Positions 49,441 through 62,690 are shown, counted from the stretch's first letter. The stretch is 64,000 nucleotides of DNA from Eumeta japonica (GCA_005406025.1 BGZK01000148.1:558001-622000); one strand, 5' to 3'. The notes: generated from the letters alone by a model not told the origin. Made by a program: numbers and translations.

Positions 49441-51997
49441 ATAGAAGGAAAACTTATTTATAGCAGTATGCGAGTAATGGCTGAAACTGAACAAATATCA
49501 TTGAAGTACAACGCTTTCTATATAGAGTCATAATAGAGTCATGTTCAACGCTTCCCTTTGAACACTTTTATTTAACTTCTAAGGTCAAAGTTAATTAGGT
49601 CAAGATGGATATATAGATTTACAACTAGCAAATCATTGTTTAAATTTAATAAGCTAACTGCCGCGGTACCAAACTTATATAATATAAGTTTATAATTAAG
49701 ACCCTTAAATATAAATATATGAATAATATTTCCTTTTGAATTGATTGAACACAGTTATTTTTGAATATTTGATATCATTCAAGTTTAAGTGTTAAATATT
49801 CTCTTCGAGTTGTGCTTATTTGTCTGAAATGGCGACAAACGGATGATATTAAATATTACTTTTAACTCACAATTTACTATCTTATGCTGGATTTACGGTA
49901 ACATTTAACAATTATTATGTTATAAACTAGCAATCACAAAATCAAATTCACTGACTACTATAAAAATAATCGTGAATTTTTTGTCAAAATCGACTCAAGT
50001 CGCTCAAAAATGCAGAGAGATGTTATTACCTAGCTATAGAGTAAAAAAAAATCAAAACAATTACCTAAAGAGAAAAACCAGTCCGGTGCAATTTTGTACA
50101 TACCGAGTTAAAATATCAAACAAGCAGTTTAATTCGTTCTGTGTTGCTCAATTATACGCATGAAGAAATAAAATATACTACATTTATTTGCCTACCATAC
50201 TAACCAATCAACGTTAAAACTTCTGGGCCCATAATTAATAGTCCACCTATAATCAGAAACTATTCATACATGAAAATTTAATTATATTAAAAAAAAAATA
50301 GAAATGTTTAAGAAATTAGAGTTTATAATCACTATTTTAATTATGATCCATTTAAATAGAAAAAATAAATTAAAATTGTACTCGTATATCAGTCGACTAA
50401 ATAAAGTCCCGATTTCATTTAAAAGGCTCTGTGTGAGCAAGTTTAATAAATACATACATCTAAATACAAAAAAAAAATATCCCGACATAAATTAAAAATC
50501 TTCGGTTATTAAATTTATCTATGTTAAAAATGGTATTATACGTTTTCCAAATATTTATGGGCAGAACCAGTTCGACTTCTTATAGGTTTGTCTCTTTTTA
50601 AAATAGTTTTATGTTTGATTGTGATTGCATGTTACGATTAAATTTGAAAAAGCTGCTGCCAAGTCTCTTGTATGTCCTTTTTTTAAAAAGAAAGTGCTTT
50701 ATGAACGAGTGGTAATTTTTATGTGAAACATCTGCTGATACGTTATAATATGAATTTTTCAATTAGTGTTTCGTTTTTAGTGTCACTGTTGAAAAATTAT
50801 AGGATTATACATATTCATATATATCTAATATCCCCAGAACTGATTAGTAGTTTTATTTTTCAGTAAAATTACGTTAAATCAAAGTATCACTAATGTTTTT
50901 AATTATATGAAAGTAATATATACTTTAATGGTTATTAATTAAAAGAAGGCAACATGGAGAAGTTTTAATATAATTGGAAAGTATCAACAACCGTGGCTGT
51001 TAAGGAAAAAAACATCAAAATTAAAAAAAAATCCTTAAAAAAATACTTTTAGAAACTGTTTCCGAGTTAAAAAATATATTGCAAAGATTATAACCCATAT
51101 GAAAATATTATTTTATATTACGATAAATAAGACACACAATACAGATATTATGTTCAGTGAGTTCCAAATGACCTTCTCTGTTACCTATTTAAAACTTTCG
51201 ATCGGCTAAATTATTTTAAATTTCTATGCACATATAATAAACATGTAATTGTATATATATATATATATAATAAATATGTAATAGTTACATAAAAAATACT
51301 ACGAAATTTTGTAAGGTGGCTGTCATTACGAAAGTAGAATATTAATCATTTATATATACATTCAGACAATAAAACATAATTTGTAGCGTAAAAGGGAATA
51401 GCAAAAAGTTTGAGTTTCTTTTTATCAAGATACACAACAACAAACATTAAGTCAAAAAGTATAAAAAAAAAATGGAAAAGAAATTTACATTTTAATTTAT
51501 GCCACATGTCTAGTTTCTGTATAATTTTACGGTATAATTCTAAATGTTATTCTTTATCTTAGCAACATCTTAATCTTTACCATGTTTTCGCCTATGTTAA
51601 CAAATTACAACAGATGGCACTAGTTTGGCACTGACGTTCATACTGGAAATCACATGTGCAATTGTCTACATTTAAATATTATGACGACTTGAATGACATA
51701 ATATTTTACAGAAGATATCGAGGGGAGGAATCCTTTATTAAATGCTAATTATTCGTATAGTTACACACTTATGTAATTATGGCTATGAATTATTTCGTAG
51801 AATACCACCATTTTAAGTAGTTACAAATAAATCTGTTACTACGTCTACATACTTACCAAGTTAATTTAGTCGAGTTATAGATCACTTATATACGTTATTC
51901 GAATCTGAACCTTATTCGCACCGCATGTTCCATTCAGCTGAGTGTGCGGCCGTGTTCGTCGGGGTTGGTCGGTGCCGGACTTGATCCTCGTGTTGTG

Positions 51998-52115
51998 ATG
52001 GCTCTTGGTGGTGAAGTGAACGAGAATTCTAACAAAGATGTATCACAAAAAGTGAAAAAATGTCAAACTGATAACGTTGTAAATGATAAAAGTGGCAGTA
52101 CCAGTATCAACAAAG
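51998..52115 (+). CDS. Probable first coding exon of an unrecognised gene (partial)
   Basis: ATG 51998 opens MALGGEVNENSNKDVSQKVK and continues KCQTDNVVNDKSGSTSINK, then meets a consensus donor (AAAG/GTAAGT, GT at 52116-52117) after 39 codons plus one base. The upstream 100 bases are GC-rich ('tgtgcggccgtgttcgtcgg') against a very AT-rich background, as expected of a start-site region. The peptide is hydrophilic, Asn/Lys/Ser-rich and probably disordered. I do not recognise the protein. No second exon could be identified in the following 12 kb, so the first intron is long or the gene runs out of the window. Confidence 0.6.
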
Positions 52116-55100
52116 GTAAGTTTTAATTTCAGAATGGTCATGTCCTCAGTTATGTAACATGAATTATGGTTTTTCATTGTAAAAAATATTGTTTAAACTA
52201 TATCTGCAGTGTATTCGCATATCAATAGAGTTGTCGATAATTTTGTGCGCAGATCATGTGACCGTAGTCGGTACGTAACGATTGATAGAACATTTTTTTC
52301 TTGCAGTTTGTTGCATCACATATCAACAAAAAATAGTTTTATAGTCGTGTACTATATTTTTAAACTTGTCCATAATAAAAGATAATTTGTTATTTCGTCA
52401 TAATCGATAGGATTATCGTTACTATTAAAATTTCTCATTTATTACTAAAAACTTTCATGCTCATATTTTCTTTTCCTGTATGTAATTTGTATTTTTTTCT
52501 TGCATTGGGGATCTATGATATTATTCGATTATTTAAGAAAAAGAAATCCTCATTAACCAGAGAAAATAATTATTTTTGAGTACTTACCTACATAATGTGA
52601 TATTTAACTTAATGTAATTTATTAATCGTTATAAGACTTTAATTACATTTTAAAAATATGTACACTATTAATAATTGACTCAAGCTAAGTTTATATATAA
52701 CATTCAAATGCAAATATGAAAAATATGTTTAGTTACATAAATATATTTGTGTTTATCAAAAAATGAAATATTCATCTCATAAATACATATATACATATAG
52801 CAATCAATTAAATGTTGGAAAATGTGGTTCTTCATTTTCAGTTTATTAGGATAACAAACTACATATTAGTTATTTCCTGTGTTTTTTCATTTGTTATATC
52901 TATTTATGTGACAATATTCTGAAATGCCTGGAAAATTATTTAATTTTGTATTGGCAAAATTTATATGTAATGACATCTAATAACAATATAGACTATAACA
53001 AATCGGAAATTATTACTTATGACAATATTTGTGGATCTATTTTGGTGATAAAAAAAAAATGCATTGAGTAATTATGTATATTTTCTGTTTTATTTTTATG
53101 TATATTTATATAAAAAATGATGTGAAGTAGAAATAAACGGAATTGCATTATTATTTTCTGGGTAATTACAATACTTATATGGATGAGTTGTCTCTAGGCA
53201 TGGTTTTTCATCCTTAATTTTTATTTTGTTTTATTTTCATACAAATAAAAAAGAAAGAGAATCCTTTTCTGTCTTTATAAAAGATTTTTTTCAGAATTTT
53301 CTGCAAATGTATATACTGTTATACCCGTTAAAGATCTATAAATTTGATAAGATCTATTAAAAATACATATTTTATTAGCATTTGGCATACCTATATTTTT
53401 ATTTTTCATATTTTTTGAGTTTATATTTTTTTTAATGTATTTAGTCTTAAATACGAATCTCAAGTAAGTATGTTATAAATAAGCTAATGGAGTATTGTTA
53501 AGAAACAATTGAAGTAAGTCAGCATATATGCCATAATTCACACCAAATAAATGTACCTTTTGTCATTATACTATCAATTTTGATCAGACTCATGTTGATA
53601 ACATTATGGCAAATATTTTATTATTCTTCTCCATGAAGTTGATTTTAGAAATCAGTGATAGTTGCCCATCAATTTTATTGAAATAGTTGTGTTTAATTTT
53701 ATCAAAAATGTTCCATAAAATGTTCTTTAAATGGCCTTTCTCTGTCTACTCAAACATATCTACTTAGCCCTGTGCCATGCAGTGCTTCAGCCATTGCTCA
53801 GCAATACTTTTAATAAGTATTTCAGAAGTAATCTAATCAACCATTTGAAGATTGTTTGACATTGTTGTGACAACTCATACAAATAGATATTTTGTGCCTA
53901 TATAAATTATATGATAGTGTTTATATCTTTAGGAATTTTTATAATTTAATTTAAGCACAGCAAATGATAAAAATCACAAGTTTGTGAATGTGTAAGTAAT
54001 ATTATTTAAAAAATCACATTTTTATTGTACAATATCTTATAATAAAAATTTTGTTCAGAAAAATATGGCAACACTTCAGAAGGATATTTAAAATTGCATT
54101 ATGTTTTTTATATTTAGATTTCTGAAAATTGGATTTTTAATGTTAATAATATTTATTTTTTGACTATTATTTCATGTGATGACTTACTCAAATTCCTCTT
54201 TTTTATAATATCTTATTATTATCAGATACTATTCACTGTATAACTATGCTCAATATTATATTCATGGTCAAAAGTATATACAACATCCCATAACATTATA
54301 TTTTACATGCTTTAAGTATACTAGGTATGTATTAGACTAGGTACTGCAAAACCTTTTGCATTTCTTTTACAATATTTATTATTATATACTCAATAAAAGT
54401 GTTTAAAAAAGAACTGTCTAAGTTAGAGGTGAACTTGCACACAAAAGGTTCCATACCGCCATACAATAGTCAAATACTATACATATACTTTTAAAAATAG
54501 TTAATAAAAGCAAGAATGAAATTGAGATGGAATAAAACAAGCTGGAAAAAAAATCTTTATCGGGGTCCTTTATAATTGTTAATTTTATTTTATTGTTATT
54601 ATTTATTTTTATAATGACTAAGTAATATACACTGTGTGAATATTTCATCGTTTATCTATTGCCATTATTAAATTCTAGCAAAACATGTCAAAAAAACATA
54701 TGTTTCTTGTGTGGAAATTTTATTTCATTTTTGATTTAACTTTATTTTTATTATTTGTTGCTATAGTGACCACAGAAATATATGCTCTGTGAAAATTGCG
54801 ACTGTCTACCTATTATGGGTCATGAGATATAGTCCGCTGACAGACAGCAGAGGCTTAGTAAAATTATTCTGTTGACATGAACTCTAAAAATATATAAATA
54901 AATTAAAATCATGGAAAACAGTAAATTCTATTTACTTCATTGACCATTTGATGTCTTTCAAATCTTTTAATTTGGAATTAATGACATTGTTTACACCATT
55001 GAAATAAAGAGCGATTGCCTAGTGATCAATACCCTCGTATCCGGTATGGTAGACATGCCTTCCAGCACTAATGAATTGCATAAGAGTATTTTTAATATAT

Positions 55101-55424
55101 TAGCATAACTTCTTTTAATAGTAAAGAAATTTTGTTTGCAACTACTATGATCAGATTTGCATTGATGTCTTTACAAATGTCTAATTCCGACTAAAATTTG
55201 TCTTTTATACTCGTATTCCTAGATTGTGTGTATATTTGATAAAGAAGTCATTGTAGAATTTTTGGATGTAATTACACTTTGAGTCATCAGATATGCCAAA
55301 ATGTTCTAATATCTCTCTATTCTGTTTCGATACAGATGCAACTGTATACAATATATATCCTTTAGAACTTTGAAGGTCAATCAACTTAAGAATCAGCATA
55401 CCCTCTGGACTGAATTATAAAAAA

Positions 55425-56010
55425 ACTGGCTTAGAGCATGTCGGATCATGGTCACTGTAGGATTTTGAAGCAATTACTACAAATAAATGCACTACAGATG
55501 AAAAAATTATGTTGTTACATTTTTTTTCATGTTTTGTCACTAAAGTACTTATACCTATTCTGTGCTATATAAGTACTTTAGCCGCCTATAAATAGATAAA
55601 TAAGTAGATATGTCCACCATTACTCTCTAACTAGTGTAAACTAAAGTTAAAGGGGGGGGGGGGACACAATTTCTGCCACTTTCGGAGTAATTAAAATATT
55701 CATTTAGTCAAAAAAATACTTATGAACTTTAAACTGTTTTAAAAGAAGTGTCAAAATATGTGCCACGCGTTGATGTTTGCTGAAAAAATTTTTTTTTCAG
55801 ATTTTATTACATGTATGGAATGTCCCCCTAGAAATATTTATTTTTGGTTTTTAACTGCCAAACTAAGTAGCGGCTTATACAAAACACCTATACTCCGAAT
55901 TTCATCAATATACATCTTGTAGTTTTTGAGTAAAATGCCTATGACATACGGACTGATGGGCGTGGCGAAACTATAAGGGTTCCGTTTTTGTCATTTGGCT
56001 TGGAACCCTT
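55425..56010 (+). mobile_element. Lepidopteran dispersed element, copy 1
   Basis: It opens 'agagcatgtcgg' and closes 'aaactataagggttccgttt' then 'gtcatttggcttggaaccct'. It aligns along its length with 61195-61936, sharing 'atgtgccacgcgttgatgtt', 'ttacatgtatgga' and 'atttcatcaatatac'. It contains a G-run of about a dozen bases near 55650 and a perfect inverted repeat 'ctaaagtacttata/tataagtactttag'. Compared with copy 2 it lacks about 180 bases after 'aactagtgtaaactaaa'. The final motif is very common in Lepidoptera. The class is not determined and there is no coding capacity. Confidence 0.7.
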
Positions 56011-56400
56011 AAAATGGTTTAAACACTGCAAATATCCCAGATATTTACCATATACACCAAGATACCATATATGCCAAGTATAATATTCTAGTATTGTTTT
56101 TATCTATAGTATTTCGTGCCGAGTTGTAATTTATTTTTTAATTTCACTTGATCAAAGAAAATTACTAATATTTTCGTTTTATATTTGAAAGACGTAATTA
56201 CTTATCATTATAATATTTTTTCTGAATTCGGTCGTAACATCGTTAACATCATATACAACATGTTTGCGTCCATATTTAAACAAAAATTACGACATATCTA
56301 TCCTCTAGACGTCAGGACAGATATATAAACTAATTTTAAATCAAAATATTATAAAAATAATCCATCCTTGTTTATTAAAACAAAAAGCGGCAGTCATTTA

Positions 56401-56450
56401 CCTTAATTTAAATTCGCGTCATTTTCCTTAATTTAAATTCGCGTCATTTT
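56401..56450. repeat. Perfect 25-bp tandem duplication
   Basis: The unit 'ccttaatttaaattcgcgtc' plus 'atttt' occurs at 56401-56425 and again, identical, at 56426-56450. The identity implies a recent duplication. It directly precedes a more GC-rich stretch with open frames (56453-56812). Confidence 0.9.
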
Positions 56451-58299
56451 TTTTGTTTCAATGCATACCAAAGAGTGGGACGTGGGGAGAAATTCGAGAC
56501 GATTGGTTAGGCGCATATGCGGCATCGATATTGGTGGAAAGGCGTGTCGGCAGCACGAGGGGCCGTCCGCGCAGTAACATGTTTTATGCTGAAAAATTTA
56601 CGCTAAGTTTTGTTCTAAAAGAAAAAAATCTATCTCGTTTGAACCAATACAAATTCGATCGCAATTACGGTCTGTCTCGTGAAAGGGAGAAGTTAGTAGG
56701 TTGCGCTTTTGAGGCGTGGACGTCTGATTTTTTCCCGGCCCTGACTCTTAAATTTCGTTATCTTATTTCAGGCAATATATTGCCGCCAACTAAAGTAATT
56801 GTCATAAAATGAATCGAATTTTTTAGGACTTTTTATGGTTCCGCAGTTAGAGGCATAAAACATAAAAACGAAAATTCGTAAAATTTCGTCATTTTATGTT
56901 TAATTTTTAATCTATGTTTTAGAAATCAGAAAGAATTAACAACGATAAAGACTTACGCATGAATTCAACATTTTTTTTTAATAAAACCTTTTTATTAGTC
57001 ATTTAAGCAAGCCGCAATTTTTAGTTGTCATATTACTGACTTTAAACTAAGTACCGGACCATATATGGGCGGCCATGTGAATTTGAGTACAATAGATCAG
57101 CCAAATAATTTTATGAGTACGAAGTGAAATTTGTAACCTCTGTGACCTCGTGAATTACGTACTGGTAGAAAAGTATATGGTGATGGCCTATTTATACATA
57201 CAAACTCAATATTCAACCAAAAGAATTGTTGTTAAAATATTTCATATTAATGTAAGTGGGCAAGCTATGGGTTTAGCTCCTAGTTTTTGAAAGATCGTAA
57301 AAGAATATTATGTATACTTAGCCAATTAAAGACCTCGGTTTGACAAGTTAATTTTAAAGTTACAGTGTCGTCTAGTACAGAAATTTAACACTGAAGACTA
57401 GAAATCGGCTCACTGATGATTGATGTCTATGTCCGTTTTTATATACAACTAAAAAATACTCCTTTGCCTCCGTTGCGTAACAATTTATTTATGAAATTCT
57501 ATGAAACATAAATGTCAGTCTATGATAGAATAGTGCCGAAAGCAACACTTTGTGTATTGCATCTTTATTAAAAAAATAACAGTAGATAATTAAACATGAT
57601 ATAATTTTGCTTTAAATTTACAGGTAGTTGACATTCGTATACTAACTTTATTGAATCACTGTTTCCTAGGGCTGTCAAAGATTTTTCACAACAACAATAT
57701 TTCGTTATACGTACTAATTCTATTCATTTTTAAATTCCTTCCTATATCTTCAATAACTCAGAAGACGCGATGACAATACCAAAATGATCCTATAAGTTTT
57801 TCATATTTCAATTTGTGTGCGGATCAAATGCCATGAAATGTTTAAGAGGAAGTGAACAAACGTCTTTTGGATGAAGGCGGTTCACGACGCATGGAAGAAG
57901 GTATGAAAATAAACCTGTCTCACTAATCTACCGTATGTATTGAAAATAACCGATTATGTAATTATAATCTTTGCGGACTGGAATGAGACGAATAAGGCAT
58001 ATGTAATTAAAACAATTTTCCGCCTAAATCTGTTCTGTTGATTTGAGATTGAAGGCGAGCACAAAATGATTTCACGGAGCGCAATATTCGTCAACACCAA
58101 TCTTCTGTGTTGATACGGTTAGGCAAAAAGAACAGTTGTACGCCATTAAAATGTTAGAAGTCCGATCTTTATAGAACAAGTTGCTCGAGCATTACAATGA
58201 CGCTCAACGAGATCGCTATTATTCTCTACAGTAACTTTTTCATTCTCTCTAATGTTCATTCAGAATTATTATGGGCCTCCACTGTCCCTTTTCAGTCCA

Positions 58300-58520
58300 T
58301 CATCAACATGAAAAATTTATGACGTGATGACGTCTTATAAACGCCGGCTGCACTCACGAAAAGTATGACTCATTGTCGCGTTCCGCCTGAGCCGAGCGTG
58401 CGAGCGAGAGCGCAGAGCAAACGATAGAGAGGCACAATCGGCCTAAGCGTTCAGCTTGTGACGCATCTATTTCTCTTCCATTCCATCGGCCGACGGAGTG
58501 GAAGAGAAATACAAAATAAT
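58300..58520 (+). promoter_or_regulatory. GC-rich island, candidate alternative promoter
   Basis: Against roughly 30% GC surroundings this stretch has 'tgacgtgatgacgtc' (CREB-like half-sites), 'cgcctgagccgagcgtgcga' and 'gcgagagcgcagagc' (GAGA-like). It ends in a 44-base palindrome. Composition and motifs suggest a start-site region or enhancer inside the presumed long intron. No clear coding exon follows. Confidence 0.3.
58468..58511. repeat. 44-bp palindrome centred on cggccg
   Basis: The 'tatttctcttcca...tggaagagaaata'-type sequence is self-complementary over 44 bases with two mismatched pairs and no loop. It lies in the GC-rich island. Confidence 0.8.
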
Positions 58521-58610
58521 TATAATATCGTTACTAGATGATACAAAATAATGATAATAATTTAATTAAATTGATAAAACTATGTAATTATTCATCAATG
58601 TTTTCTTATG

Positions 58611-58960
58611 ACGTTACCACGTAAAATTATCGTTCGTAAACCGACTTTACAGACAATCAATTTTTTTAAATGGGTTTTGCCTAAAACCCGACCTCTAAGT
58701 GTCTACGGCCTAAAAAAAGTAACTATGCCAAATTTTAAGATCTATAATTTCGGAGATTTCATAAAATGATGACTTTTTTGAATAGGATTTGCGTAAAATC
58801 CGTTCTTAGTGAGCATCTTCGTTCCGAAAAGAGAAACTAACTATGCCAAAATTCAAGTCAATCGTACCTATAGTTTCATAGATCTCGTGATGAGTCAGTC
58901 AGTCCATCAGTGCTATTTCGCTTATATATCTATGTATAGAACATATATATATATGCGGGA
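58611..58960 (+). repeat. Dispersed repeat with internal duplication
   Basis: It begins 'ccacgtaaaattatcgttcg' and 'ccgactttacagacaatc', which match 63370-63415. Two diverged units of about 120 bases follow, each with 'gcctaaaacccg' or 'gcgtaaaatccg', 'actatgccaaa' and a 'tttcataaa' or 'tttcatagatc' end. This resembles the 3' tails of lepidopteran non-LTR elements, but no protein part is attached. Confidence 0.5.
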
Positions 58961-60699
58961 TGATCTATCACGGTTTGTCAAGAGCATTATCCGTGAAGAC
59001 ACGCATGTGTCATGTGGAATTCGTGTCTCTGTTAACCTTAAACCGACTGTTAACTTATTATGAATATTCTACCCATATAATAGAAAGTATAACTAACGGA
59101 CTTGTTAAGAACTTCGCGCTGTGTTAAATAATTCTCGAAAATTTCCTTTGTTCAATTTAGTCTGTCGTATACTCACTTTATTTATGCAGTCTAAAGTTCT
59201 ACATTTATAAGTATGTAGTGAGAAAATGTAAACAAAATTATCGTTTAGTACATGCTGTGGAAACATCGCTGCATGACAAAGTATTAATTTTATTAATAGT
59301 AATGGTATTTAAGTAAAAAGTATATTGCCAATTCGTTTAGCGAATAATTAAGTAATAAATCGGCCTCGTGTGGTTGTGTTAAACATTTGTACGTAGTTTT
59401 TGAATAAATTATGTTTGTTCAACAATTAGATGCGGTTTGGACATATATGCCTAAATCGATTTAACCTAATGATTTTTTAATAGCTTTCTCAAATCTATTT
59501 CGGACTCTAACTTTTGTTTTGGAAACGATAAGGCAAATTGCAATCCCGTTTTAAACTTAAAAAAAATAATAGTTCGAAAATATAAAAAATTGTTAATTCA
59601 TATAAACATAATTAGTCTAGTTAACAAATGCCTTTTAGATTAAAACTTTTTCGTTTTCTCCTAAAAATATGGTTGATGTGTCATTTAGTTCGGAATCGTA
59701 TTTTTAAATTTTTTTAAGTTTTATGTCTAATTATTTTATAAACTATTATATATATAATAGTGAAATCACCTTAAAAACCAAAAATGAACTAGAAATTATG
59801 GACTTTCAAATATCTCAAATAATTTTTGAGATGTAAGCAAAAAACCAAACCCCTTTTTTTTTCGGTTAATTGTTTATAATTTTTAGGAGCGCCAATTTTT
59901 TCCAAAACTATCTACATGTGATTCCGAATCGAATGACACCTCAACCATATTTTTAGGAGAATGCCGAAAAGTTTTGACCTAAAAGGCACTTGTTGACTAG
60001 ACTAAATGTTGCGCTCGAAATACAATTTAAATTCACAGGTACGTGATTGCAATACTTTTTTTTTCACCATTTTTAATTTTTGTATGACCTTATACTACAC
60101 GTGTCATATAGAAGCAGAGCCAGCCACATCTAGTTCAGTTCAACTATACAATCAGATATGTAAATATTAAATGTCATGCATACATGTCTAGCCGTAGGTA
60201 CGAAGTGAATACACCTATAGCTTCTATGCACGACCACTTATATTGATTCCTTATATGTATTCAACTAATTTGAAATTCTAAGAGCCTCTTCCACCATCTC
60301 CTTTTAAACTGACATTTAATGAAAAGTCACTTTCAAAATTAAATTTACGTTCCACGTCCTGCTTTTAACCGTTGTTCGTGCTAAAATCTCTCAGGACTAA
60401 TAGACTTGCATTCATTTTTAGATCATTTGCATTTTAACATTCTAGCTTGAACTATTTATATTTAGGGATTCAACGCAGTACGTAATTGGTGTTCGTAACA
60501 AACAGAAATGGTTAGAAAGTGAACAGTATTTCATAATTTTCGATTTAATTTTCAACCATTAATATGCATTTATAAGAATGAAACAAACATTTAACTTTGT
60601 ACAGTTCTATTGCACAAACGCGTTGAGATACCTACGCGCATAGGTGAAGTGCCTGTCTTTTTTTAGTGTAACGATATATTTTTTTTTAGGTTAACTGAA

Positions 60700-61080
60700 A
60701 TCTATCAGAGGTAGATAGCGACAGAAATAAAACTTCTGGAACCGTTATCTAAAGGTGGGGCGAGTCTGTGATTGACGCTCGATATTAGTTTGTGTGATTT
60801 TCACTGGTGCCGATAAGATTCGTGCGTGATGTCTGATCGAGATCGATAGATACGTCTTCGGTACACTGAAAAGATTTTTCTACCTTCACGTATACGATGC
60901 ACGAAACCAAAGAGAAACAGCTCATGAAGTGTCACAAGTGCGGCACGTCTATCCCGACTCTCTCTGAGACTTTCCTTTCGGGGGGACAACGAAAACGTGA
61001 CGGAGTACGCTGACGAGAAAGTCGGCGTTCTTAAAAATGTGAATGCGTTTGTAAACAGCGCCGCTAACACAATAAGATGC
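60700..61080 (+). promoter_or_regulatory. GC-rich island with a 38-codon CxxC open frame
   Basis: This stretch is clearly richer in GC than its surroundings. A plus-strand ATG at 60897 opens MHETKEKQLMKCHKCGTSIP, then TLSETFLSGGQRKRDGVR and a stop at 61013. The CHKC pair is suggestive of a metal-binding start, but no consensus splice donor follows and the overlapping minus-strand frame is equally open. It may be an alternative first exon, a 5' UTR upstream frame or non-coding. Confidence 0.25.
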
Positions 61081-61194
61081 AATTAGCTATTGCTATTCCG
61101 GCCAATGCATTCGTTGCTGCATCGGAAAGAATGAGGACGCATACTATGTGGTTGTAATTATATTTCTGGTTTAATGGCAGATGAAAAGAGAGAA

Positions 61195-61936
61195 AAACAC
61201 TGACCGAGAGCATGTCGGACCATGCTCATTATAGGGTTCCGAAGCCATTATTACAATGATATGCACTCTAGATGAAAAAAAGTACGTTGTTATACTTTTT
61301 ACATGTTTCCCGCACAGAATAGTTATAAGTACTTTAGTCGCTTATAACTAGAATAGGTATGTCGACTATTAATATTAAACTAGTGTCAACTAAAAAGCAC
61401 CAGCAAAAGGGCGTATCTTCATGGCATTTACGTCCTTTTGTTGAGAAGCGCAGTTTTTGAGCAACAACTCAAAAACAGTATTCGATCATGTTCGAAATAA
61501 TTTTTGTTCAAAGTATTTATTAAGCGGTACTTTCGTATTTTTTAATTTTTTTGGACATACGGGTTAGAAAATAAAGGGGGGGGGCATAATTTTGCTAATT
61601 TCGAAGCTATTATATTACCGAAAATATTCAATTAGTCAAAAGATTTCTTAGAAACCTTAAAGTGGTTTTAAAAACTGCTGAAATATGTGCCACGCGTTGA
61701 TGTTTGCTAAAAAAATTTTTCACGTTCTGTTACATGTATGGAGTGTTCCCTCTAGAAATAATTATTTTTGTTATTTAAGTACCAAACTAAGTAGGGCTTA
61801 TACAAGACACCTACGCTATAAATTTCATCAATATACGTCTTGTGTTTTTGAATAAAATGCCTGTGACATATGGACGGACGGACATGATGAAACTATAAGG
61901 GTTTCGTTTTTGCCATTTTGGCTCGGAACCTTAAAA
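61195..61936 (+). mobile_element. Lepidopteran dispersed element, copy 2 (longer form)
   Basis: Same family and orientation as copy 1: 'agagcatgtcggaccatgct', 'tagggttccgaagcc', the block 'atgtgccacgcgttgatgtt', 'acggacggac' and the end 'aagggtttcgtttttgccat' then 'ttggctcggaacctt'. It carries an extra internal segment at about 61395-61575 ('gcaaaagggcgtatcttcat' and 'ggacatacgggttag') that is absent from copy 1. No transposase is encoded. Confidence 0.7.
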
Positions 61937-62604
61937 AATAGAAAGAAAAAACAACATCTATTTACTTAAATAGCTCTTAAATTACAATCCTCCATCGCAC
62001 ATCACGTCTTGTAACATCTTCAACTTCCGATGTGCTAACAAAACATTCGATTGAAACAGGTCGACATTTCTATTACTTACTAAGAAACTCTTTGGTGATA
62101 ATATAAAAACGAAATGGGTTTGTGTGTCTGTTTCGCTATCATAGTTTAATGTTTTGATAGACTTGAATTTCGTTACTTTTTTTTGAACGTTAAGCTAGTT
62201 TGAAATGCTCAATTCTAGCTCGTCCTATTCCACTATTTCGACAAATCCACGGAACTGATATGTAGATTAACATTTTACTAGTTAAAGGGTTTCCGCCCCG
62301 CTCACGGTTTTATACTGAAAACTGCCGTTTATTCATTTAAATTGCAAGATGTTGCATAAAAAAAAACAAATAACCGCTTGTGTCCCTTGAAATTGTTTTT
62401 CATTTTATTGAATTTCCTATTGTCGACGCCTCTGACCTCGGCTTCGACTGACTTACGGAATACCATGCGGTCGTGAGCGGGCAATTTGTGCGTCGCGCTC
62501 GACAAAGGCGACACACCTTTTAGCTTCTTCAAAGTTGCGTCCGTTAGTTGGACTAAACGATTATCAGTTTCAGATATAAGAATGGACAGGGATTTTGTAC
62601 GGTT

Positions 62605-62690
62605 CACATTTAAATATATATATATTTGAATGTGTATATATACATATACACATTTAAATATATATATTTAAATGTGTATATGTATATATT
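62605..62690. repeat. Nested AT palindromes
   Basis: Two palindromes of the type 'cacatttaaatata...tatatttaaatgtg' (about 62605-62634 and 62650-62677) are joined by 'gtgtatatatacatatacac', itself nearly self-complementary. The arrangement looks like slippage-generated microsatellite DNA. Confidence 0.7.

Larger units (their letters stand above)
42526..51997. other. Transposon-rich region upstream of INO80E
   Basis: Apart from the mobile elements entered separately, no coding exon was recognised. A non-coding first exon of INO80E must lie here on the minus strand. A possible site is near 48.26-48.33 kb, where 'cagtgctaccactat' resembles the element near the phosphatase promoter and a minus-strand 'tttag/gttagt' donor follows. 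That is inference. The stretches 46.8-48.8 and 49.5-51.9 kb are AT-rich and otherwise featureless. Confidence 0.4.

Noticed and set aside
57059..57068. Perfect CArG box (SRF site)
   Set aside because: A single 10-base AT-cored match is expected by chance in DNA of this composition.
60801..61082. 93-codon minus-strand frame with a signal-peptide-like start
   Set aside because: It overlaps a GC-rich island where the plus strand is also open; no family resemblance or splice support.
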